Shown here one piece after another: positions 5,164-9,637 of a DNA stretch of 9,637 nt (its first letter is position 1; the number at the start of each line of letters is the position of its first letter). The stretch covers positions 1 through 9,637 of the forward strand of contig JBLIHY010000081.1 in NCBI GenBank assembly GCA_047634655.1. Direction: 5' to 3'. The translations under genes were made by a program, and so were the position numbers. Below the pieces are notes generated by a model, which saw only the letters and a list, made by a program, of their open reading frames with translations, ran no database searches and was not told the origin of the DNA. Source of the DNA: CANLBN01 sp047634655. GTDB lineage: Bacteria > Pseudomonadota > Gammaproteobacteria > Pseudomonadales > Cellvibrionaceae.

Positions 5164-5181
5164 TTAAAGCACCCACTTTAA
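5164..5181 (-). terminator. Possible weak terminator or stem-loop at the ndh stop
   Basis: TTAAAG (5164-5169) and CTTTAA (5176-5181) are perfectly complementary around CACCCA and overlap the ndh stop codon. The downstream minus-strand sequence is only loosely T-rich, and the stem is AT-rich, so termination is uncertain. The rest of the 5081-5177 gap holds no gene; AAACTAAC occurs twice (5115-5122 and 5155-5162). Confidence 0.3.
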
Positions 5182-6476
5182 TGCAGCTTAGTATTTGGAC
5201 CTGTTGAGCGGCTCAGTAAGTCACTGAGAATTAATAAACCCGTTTTAACCAGGCCATAGATAAATAGCTGGTGACTTCGATACAGCGATCGATAGAGTAT
5301 TTTCGCCGTGAAGCCGTAAATATTGACGTTGCCCAACAATCTACCCATAAGTAAGCCGACAGATTTATTTTGGCTCAGTGAGATCAATGAGCCTCTATCG
5401 GTATAGACAAAAGGCTTGAGGGTATCTTTTTTTAGATAACGTTGAAGGTTATCTGCCATACAGAGTGCTTGTTGGTGAGCGGTTTGTGCTCTCGGGGGTA
5501 CAGTTATGTCGCCCAGTTTACAAGAGGAGCAATCGCCCATGGCAAAAATGGATTCATCACGCGTTGTTTGTAACGTTGGAGTAACCACCAGTTGATTGGA
5601 TTTATTGGTTTCAAGTCCTGCCAGATTGCTTAAAAAATCGGGTGCTTTTATTCCTGCGCACCAGACTTTTAGCGAGGATAAAATGATTTTTCCACTTTCA
5701 GTTTTGATTGCCTTTTCCGATATTTCAACAACTCTTTCATTAACCAGTACTTCAACCCCGATTCGATTGAGTTCCCGACTTGCTTCGGCAATAACTTTTT
5801 CCGATAGTGCAGGCAGAATTTTTGGTCCCGCTTCAATAAGCGTAATTTTTACATTGCTCGACTGAATTTCATCGAGTCCCAAACGATAATATTGTCGGGC
5901 TGCGTAGAGTAACTCGGCAGCCAATTCAACGCCCGTTGCACCACCACCGACGATTGCAATCGATAGCGCTGTGGTGTCGGAGGCATTATCGTCGGCGTGG
6001 GCCGCAATATAATGATTGAGAAATTGTGAATGAAAATAATCTGCGCTCTCTCGCGTATCTAAAAAAATGCAATGCTCGGTAGCGCCTTGGGTACCAAAGT
6101 CATTACAGGTACTGCCCACGGCAATAATGAGTATGTCATAGCTTATTTCACGCTCGGGAATCAGGATAAGATTTTGCTTGTTAGCAACAGGACCTAGCCG
6201 TACTTTTTTACTGTCGCGGTCAAGATTAATCATGCCACCCAGTTGGAACTCATAATCATGTTGTACCGCGTGAATGAAATAATTTTCTTCATCGTGAGTG
6301 GCATCAAGTGTTCCAGCGGCCACTTCGTGCAACAGTGGCTTCCAAATATGAGTGGGGGACTGATCAACTAACATAATGTCGGCCTTTCCCCTTTTACCGA
6401 GACGTTTTCCCAGTAAGGTGGCTAACTCCAACCCCCCTGCACCACCGCCGACGATTACTATCTTCGGACTTGCCAT
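5178..6476 (-). CDS. ndh: Type II NADH dehydrogenase (NDH-2), FAD-dependent
   Basis: This 432-residue monotopic membrane flavoprotein should oxidise NADH and reduce quinone without pumping protons. FAD-binding GGGAGG is at 10-15 (IVIVGGGAGGLEL), followed by the family block HIWKPLLHEVAAGTLD (43-58); the NADH-binding fold is IAIVGGGATGVELAAEL (173-189). AMGDCSSC (312-319) and VPPRAQTAHQQA (326-337) are the typical FAD/quinone-site motifs, and the end (about 385-425, GFTAKILYRSLYRSHQLFIY) is the amphipathic membrane-binding part. Length matches E. coli Ndh (434). I prefer ATG 6476 because GGGG lies six bases before it; a GTG at 6488 in the same frame would add four residues. It follows the glutamate-synthase-like gene in the same direction, 246 bp apart, so probably has its own promoter. 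Confidence 0.9.
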   Translation of the reverse strand: MASPKIVIVGGGAGGLELATLLGKRLGKRGKADIMLVDQSPTHIWKPLLHEVAAGTLDATHDEENYFIHAVQHDYEFQLGGMINLDRDSKKVRLGPVANKQNLILIPEREISYDILIIAVGSTCNDFGTQGATEHCIFLDTRESADYFHSQFLNHYIAAHADDNASDTTALSIAIVGGGATGVELAAELLYAARQYYRLGLDEIQSSNVKITLIEAGPKILPALSEKVIAEASRELNRIGVEVLVNERVVEISEKAIKTESGKIILSSLKVWCAGIKAPDFLSNLAGLETNKSNQLVVTPTLQTTRDESIFAMGDCSSCKLGDITVPPRAQTAHQQALCMADNLQRYLKKDTLKPFVYTDRGSLISLSQNKSVGLLMGRLLGNVNIYGFTAKILYRSLYRSHQLFIYGLVKTGLLILSDLLSRSTGPNTKLH

Positions 6477-6722
6477 AACAAACCCCACTGATTGGAAATG
6501 ATAAATGATAGCCCTACTCGCCTTTTGTTTCTTTCGTTGACTTTTTGGTTAATGACTCATCAGAAATGAGTTTCGAAGATAAGCGCTAAGGGCGTATTAT
6601 CGCTCCCCATTAAAGATGCCTTCGTTGTAAAAAAATAATCTGAAAATAAGACAGAGTTTTTTGATAGTTATTGGTATGGCCTGACATTTTTCACGGCATT
6701 AAGGAATGGACGAAAAACTATT
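6477..6722 (-). other. Intergenic region upstream of ndh with a perfect inverted repeat
   Basis: No gene is visible in these 246 bp. ACTCAT (6555-6560) and ATGAGT (6566-6571) form a perfect inverted repeat around CAGAA, about 80 bp before the ndh start, and could be a regulator site. I found no convincing -35/-10 pair for ndh. Just after the upstream gene's stop, GCC/GGC-cored pairing (about 6677-6700) could form a weak terminator. Confidence 0.35.
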
Positions 6723-8297
6723 TTAGAGGACGGGTAAAAAAGTATGTGATCTTGCTCTTTCCCAAGGTGTGGACCACAATTTTCCTAGGGCTTTTTTTGT
6801 GATTAACTCCGAATCACATAGGGCCAGGAAGGTTTCTAGTGGTACGACATCACCATTAGGATTACGTCGTTGAAAGTGGTGAAGCCACAATTCCTGTGGA
6901 GAAGCAACGCCAGCAGCAGTAGCCAAGTCAAATAAGGATTGTACCGTATGATTTTGAAAGTTAACCACGCGTTGATACTTGTCTTCGACAACCAAACCGC
7001 GTTGTCGGCGTTTATCTTGCGTCGCGATACCAACGGGACAACGATTGGTATGACATTTTTGTGATTGCAAACAACCTAGGGCCAACATAAATCCTCTTGC
7101 CGCGTTACACCAGTTCGCGCCTAAGGCCAGGCACATGGCCATATCAAATCCTGACACCACTTTACCACTTGCACCCAACTGAATATGCTGCCTTAAACCG
7201 GTGCCAACCAATGCATTGTGAGCAAAACTTAAACCGCCTCGAAGTGGCGTGCCCACGTGATCTACAAACTCTGCTGGCGCCGCGCCCGTCCCGCCTTCTT
7301 TGCCATCGATTACAATAAAATCCGGATAAATTTTTAAATCCAGCATCGCTTTACAAATGGCTAGAAATTCATGACGGTGACCAATGCACAATTTAAATCC
7401 AACAGGCTTACCCTGCGACAGCTCTCTGAGCCGCTGTAAAAAATGAAGCAAACCCATAGGCGAGTCAAAGGCTTTGTGTTGTGCTGGCGAGATGCAATCT
7501 TTAGAGACAGGAACACCGCGAGCACTGGCAATTTCAGCGCTGATTTTAGCCGCCGGTAAAATACCCCCATGGCCCGGTTTAGCGCCTTGGGATAATTTGA
7601 TCTCAATCATCTTGACTTGAGATATTCCCGCTTTTTCCGCAAATTGTTCCGGATCAAAGTCGCCGCTGTCAGTACGGCAGCCAAAATAGCCGGTGCCGAT
7701 CTCCCAGATAATATCGCCGCCATATTCTAGATGGTAAGGGCTCAAGCCCCCTTCTCCGGTATCGTGAGCAAAGCCCCCTATTTGCGCCCCTTTATTTAGC
7801 GCGCGAATGGCCGCTGAACTTAAAGAACCAAAGCTCATAGCGGATATATTCAACAATGAACTGGAATAAGGTTGAGTGCATTGATGGTTACCAATAGTAA
7901 CCCTTCGTTTGTGCTCGGGTATTGATGCCGGTTTGATTGAATGATTAAGCGATTCGTAGCCAACGGTGGTGACATCGCGCTCGGTACCAAAAGGTAAGGT
8001 ATCCATTGTATTTTTGGCGCGTCGGTAAACTAATGATCTCTGTTCCCGATCAAAAGGTTTGCCTTCGGTATCACTTTCAATAAAGTACTGATGAATTTGC
8101 GGGCGAATTTGCTCACCGAAATCACGCAAATGACCAATGAGTGGATAGTTACGATACAAGCTGTGTTTACGTTGAACTACGTCCCAAATGCCGACCAGTG
8201 CCAACGGCAACAATAGGCCCGCACCCAGTAAAGAGCCAAAGAAAACAACCAATAACAGAGAAAGTAATACAAAAATAAGCGGTATAAATCGAATCAT
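6723..8297 (-). CDS. FMN-binding glutamate-synthase-family protein
   Basis: With the ATG at 8297 this is a 524-residue protein resembling the synthase domain of GltB (GOGAT) but membrane-anchored and without the glutamine amidotransferase domain. A hydrophobic pair of segments (about 4-38: RFIPLIFVLLSLLLVVFFGS...) is followed by RKHSLYRNYPLIGHLR and QYFIESDTEGKPFDREQR, the standard family N-terminus. The FMN barrel shows SAMSFGSLS (152-160), IEIKLSQGAKPGHGG (231-245) and IDGKEGGTGAAP (330-341). Cys409, Cys415 and Cys420 (C-x5-C-x4-C, then PVGIATQ) bind the [3Fe-4S] cluster. True substrate is unknown; these stand-alone proteins may transfer ammonia or act on another amide. The frame is open up to GTG 8393, adding 32 residues with another hydrophobic stretch; neither start has a good ribosome site, and 8297 matches the usual family start. 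Confidence 0.82.
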   Translation of the reverse strand: MIRFIPLIFVLLSLLLVVFFGSLLGAGLLLPLALVGIWDVVQRKHSLYRNYPLIGHLRDFGEQIRPQIHQYFIESDTEGKPFDREQRSLVYRRAKNTMDTLPFGTERDVTTVGYESLNHSIKPASIPEHKRRVTIGNHQCTQPYSSSLLNISAMSFGSLSSAAIRALNKGAQIGGFAHDTGEGGLSPYHLEYGGDIIWEIGTGYFGCRTDSGDFDPEQFAEKAGISQVKMIEIKLSQGAKPGHGGILPAAKISAEIASARGVPVSKDCISPAQHKAFDSPMGLLHFLQRLRELSQGKPVGFKLCIGHRHEFLAICKAMLDLKIYPDFIVIDGKEGGTGAAPAEFVDHVGTPLRGGLSFAHNALVGTGLRQHIQLGASGKVVSGFDMAMCLALGANWCNAARGFMLALGCLQSQKCHTNRCPVGIATQDKRRQRGLVVEDKYQRVVNFQNHTVQSLFDLATAAGVASPQELWLHHFQRRNPNGDVVPLETFLALCDSELITKKALGKLWSTPWERARSHTFLPVL

Positions 8298-8465
8298 TTT
8301 TTGATTAAAGCACAAGTATTTAATCGGTGATACCATTCGATAGCCAGCAAGACTAAAAATACCAGAAAGAAGGAAGCTTAGCGCTGTAAACACATGAAGA
8401 TCTCTGGTTAATTTTCAAATACTTACTGATCAGAAAATGCAGTCTGGACGACTAAAAAAGCCACT
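8298..8465. promoter_or_regulatory. Divergent promoter region between glutamate-synthase-like gene and DUF1704 gene
   Basis: The two genes start back to back over these 168 bp (or 72 bp if the longer GTG start at 8393 is used), so both promoters should lie here. The region is AT-rich, with TGATCA at 8427-8432, but no hexamer pair close to consensus could be picked out on either strand. Confidence 0.35.
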
Positions 8466-8983
8466 ATGTCTGAGACCCAACCGAAAAAAATCAGTAAAGC
8501 AGATCACATACGTTCTTTTTCTGAACGTTTAATAACCCTACAAGAACCCATCAGAATTTTGGAATCAGTGCGCTGGTCCGATGAGATACGCGACCAATTT
8601 TTACGTCACAAGGGAAAAGTGATGCCTAAGGTTAATCAGGCGTGGTATCAGACACGGCCCCTTGGCTTCGACCCCCCTACCCTAAAGCATGACTTGAGTC
8701 AGTTAAAAAACGACATCGGGGAAAAGCTAGGGATAAACCACCCCGCGGGGGCTATCTTACTGCGTATGTGCCGGGAATATGATGGGGTGGTAAGCATGTT
8801 GCAGAATCGAGGGAGACCTGAATTCGGAAAAATATCAAAAACTTTATTTGGCTCTAGCAAAGAGGTACTTGGAGATAGCCAGAGCACGCTGGCCGATTTC
8901 GGTAGAAGTGTACAGTTTGTGCTCGATCGAGTTAAGCCCTGTTTCCAGTCTGAAGATACCGAACAAAAAAATCACGCGGAAGT
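8466..8983 (+). pseudogene. DUF1704 (QEGLA-motif) family protein, N-terminal ~165 residues only
   Basis: From ATG 8466 the product begins like the DUF1704 family, putative metallohydrolases named after a QEGLA motif: PIRILESVRWSDEIRDQFL (27-46), KVMPKVNQAWY (51-61), then HPAGAILLRMCREYDGVVSM (92-111), and RGRPEFGKISKTLFGSSKEV (115-134) with TLADFG near 141-146. Members run to 400 or more residues, and the metal-binding catalytic part comes later, so all of it is missing here. After about residue 165 (…RVKPCFQSEDT) the frame enters the middle of an attC site at 8984 and continues by chance without a stop through it into the lipoprotein gene (340 codons in all). I treat that 340-codon frame as an accidental fusion; a truncated or fused protein may nevertheless be made. 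Confidence 0.65.
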
Positions 8984-9028
8984 CAAAACCTACGCTCCTT
9001 CGTCGCTACGGTTTTTGCGGCGTTATGC
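8984..9028 (+). repeat. Truncated attC site (right half with L arms, left R box missing)
   Basis: CAAAACC (8984-8990) pairs with GGTTTTTG (9010-9017, one extra T bulged), and the site ends GCGTTATGC (9020-9028), a very common attC right end with the crossover at G9022/T9023. The stem encloses TACGCTCCTTCGTCGCTAC, typical of attC terminal loops. The expected left box RYYYAAC, about eleven bases before 8984, is absent; instead there is sequence continuous with the broken DUF1704 frame. A deletion or non-homologous join has thus removed the left R box. Confidence 0.6.
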
Positions 9029-9047
9029 TAATCAAAAAGGAGTAGTA

Positions 9048-9488
9048 ATGAGAATAATCTTAATTTTATCTGTAATTTTTCTATATGGATGCGGAAGCAA
9101 TAATCATTATGTTAAACCTAGTGGTTTATCCCAAGAAAAAGTAGCTACGCTGCACTTTTATCGTACAAATGTAAAGTTTCATAGTTTAAACCCAGAGAAA
9201 CCATTCTTTTATATTAATAAGCAATTAGTAACCAAGCTAGGCACTGGTCAAGCTAAAACTATAGAAGTTCAAGCAGGGGAGCATAGAGTCTCAGTTAAGG
9301 AGCCCATTGCTTTTATGCCGGCATATGAATCTGACGCTTTCATTTATACATTTGAAGGTGGGAAGTATTATTATATTCGTTACTCTAAAGACTTCGGGGG
9401 TGTTTCTATATATGGCTCAATTGTCGCTATTGACGGCACAAACAGCTTTTCTATTACAACAAAAGATAATTACCTTAATCGAAAGTAG
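9048..9488 (+). CDS. Small lipoprotein, DUF2846-like, integron cassette cargo
   Basis: ATG 9048 is preceded by AAAGGAG (spacing six) and encodes 146 residues. The signal peptide MRIILILSVIFLYGC has a lipobox LYGC with Cys15, and Gly follows the Cys, so outer-membrane sorting is likely. The mature part is beta-rich: TLHFYRTN (about 29-36), FFYINKQLVTKLGTGQA (52-68), EVQAGEHRVSVKE and FEGGKYYYIRYSKD, the layout of DUF2846-type lipoproteins (nucleotide-free beta sandwich of unknown function). It lies between attC crossovers at 9022/9023 and 9565/9566, giving a 543-bp cassette, and has no visible promoter of its own in the 25 bases before the ribosome site. The frame is also open upstream into DUF1704; the ribosome site and signal peptide argue for the start used here. 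Confidence 0.82.
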   Translation: MRIILILSVIFLYGCGSNNHYVKPSGLSQEKVATLHFYRTNVKFHSLNPEKPFFYINKQLVTKLGTGQAKTIEVQAGEHRVSVKEPIAFMPAYESDAFIYTFEGGKYYYIRYSKDFGGVSIYGSIVAIDGTNSFSITTKDNYLNRK

Positions 9489-9571
9489 CATAACAAAAAC
9501 ATTAAAAATTGCTCACAAAAAACGTGGGCTGGACTCGCAAAAAACGCTCGCCTTTTATGTGGGCGTTATAT
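9488..9571 (+). repeat. attC site of the lipoprotein cassette, 84 nt
   Basis: The left box GCATAAC (9488-9494) overlaps the lipoprotein stop codon, and the right box GTTATAT lies at 9565-9571 within GGGCGTTATA. ATAAC pairs with GTTAT; the AAAA versus GGGC spacer stays unpaired; ACAT plus AAAA (9498-9506, one extra T) pairs with TTTTATGT (9553-9560). The bulged base and spacer are the attC pattern. The inner part contains further small pairings (GCTCAC with GTGGGC). This is the best-formed site in the right half of the window. Confidence 0.75.
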
Positions 9572-9598
9572 TCAAAAATCACCTAAAGAGGTATAGAA

Positions 9599-9637
9599 AT
9601 GAGCATTCCAAAAAGAGCATCTGATACACCTTATGCA
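9599..9637 (+). CDS. Start of the next cassette gene (partial)
   Basis: ATG 9599 follows the attC crossover by 33 bases and has the ribosome site AAGAGG seven bases before it. Only 13 codons (MSIPKRASDTPYA) are inside the window, so the product is unknown. Position directly after an attC, same direction as the previous cassette gene, fits a continuing cassette array to the right. Confidence 0.6.
   Translation, partial: MSIPKRASDTPYA

Noticed and set aside
9307..9624. Plus-strand 105-codon frame at the right edge
   Set aside because: It overlaps the lipoprotein gene and the attC in another frame, with no family features; the gene starting at 9599 is better placed.
1..9637. CRISPR array, tRNA or rRNA genes
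   Set aside because: No spaced direct-repeat series, cloverleaf or rRNA-like sequence was seen; the only direct repeat is the two-copy 22-bp unit.

Overview
The window reads as a genomic scrapyard and integron-like region of a gammaproteobacterium, plausibly marine or aquatic. The evidence is the type II NADH dehydrogenase, the glutamate-synthase-like flavoprotein, the YrbG-type exchanger, RelE/ParE-class toxin-antitoxin genes and several attC-like sites. The genus cannot be fixed from the sequence. Base composition is patchy: AT-rich psiE and lipoprotein genes, mid-GC ndh and glutamate-synthase-like genes, and one clearly GC-rich hydrolase at 4121-5080.

Left part (1-1070): only broken pieces. 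These are an Rhs-like fragment on the minus strand running off the left edge, the last ~40 codons of an IS21 helper ATPase (istB), an IS3-type orfA fragment carrying a stop in place of a conserved Trp, and a ~49-codon unrecognised fragment ending beside an attC-like hairpin. Middle-left (1072-3375): an intact higB-higA toxin-antitoxin pair, a decayed attC-like hairpin and a 22-bp tandem duplication, then two membrane-protein genes (PsiE family; CaCA-family Na+/Ca2+ antiporter), closed by a long and convincing attC site at 3277-3375. The layout of same-direction genes with an attC after them fits integron cassettes, but no integrase gene is in the window.

Middle (3374-4124): an IS1182-type left end (first 16 codons of the transposase) abuts that attC. 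Next to it, on the minus strand, is a wrecked parD-parE module: parD has an internal TGA and is joined in frame to the C-terminal half of parE. It lies antisense to a long spurious plus-strand reading frame. A truncated CxxC zinc-ribbon gene then overlaps the start of the GC-rich alpha/beta hydrolase (4121-5080), which has an Asp-Asp-His triad of the dehalogenase/epoxide-hydrolase type.

Right part (5178-9637): two minus-strand housekeeping-type genes, NDH-2 and an FMN/[3Fe-4S] glutamate-synthase-family protein, then a divergent DUF1704 (QEGLA) gene cut after ~165 codons. The cut falls into the middle of an attC, and the reading frame continues by chance through it into an intact lipoprotein gene. 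That lipoprotein is the cargo of a complete cassette (about 9023-9565) ended by a canonical attC. The next cassette's gene begins at 9599 and runs off the edge. The most notable points are therefore the attC sites scattered over ~9 kb, the cassette array entered inside a broken DUF1704 gene, and the cryptic parDE wreck.
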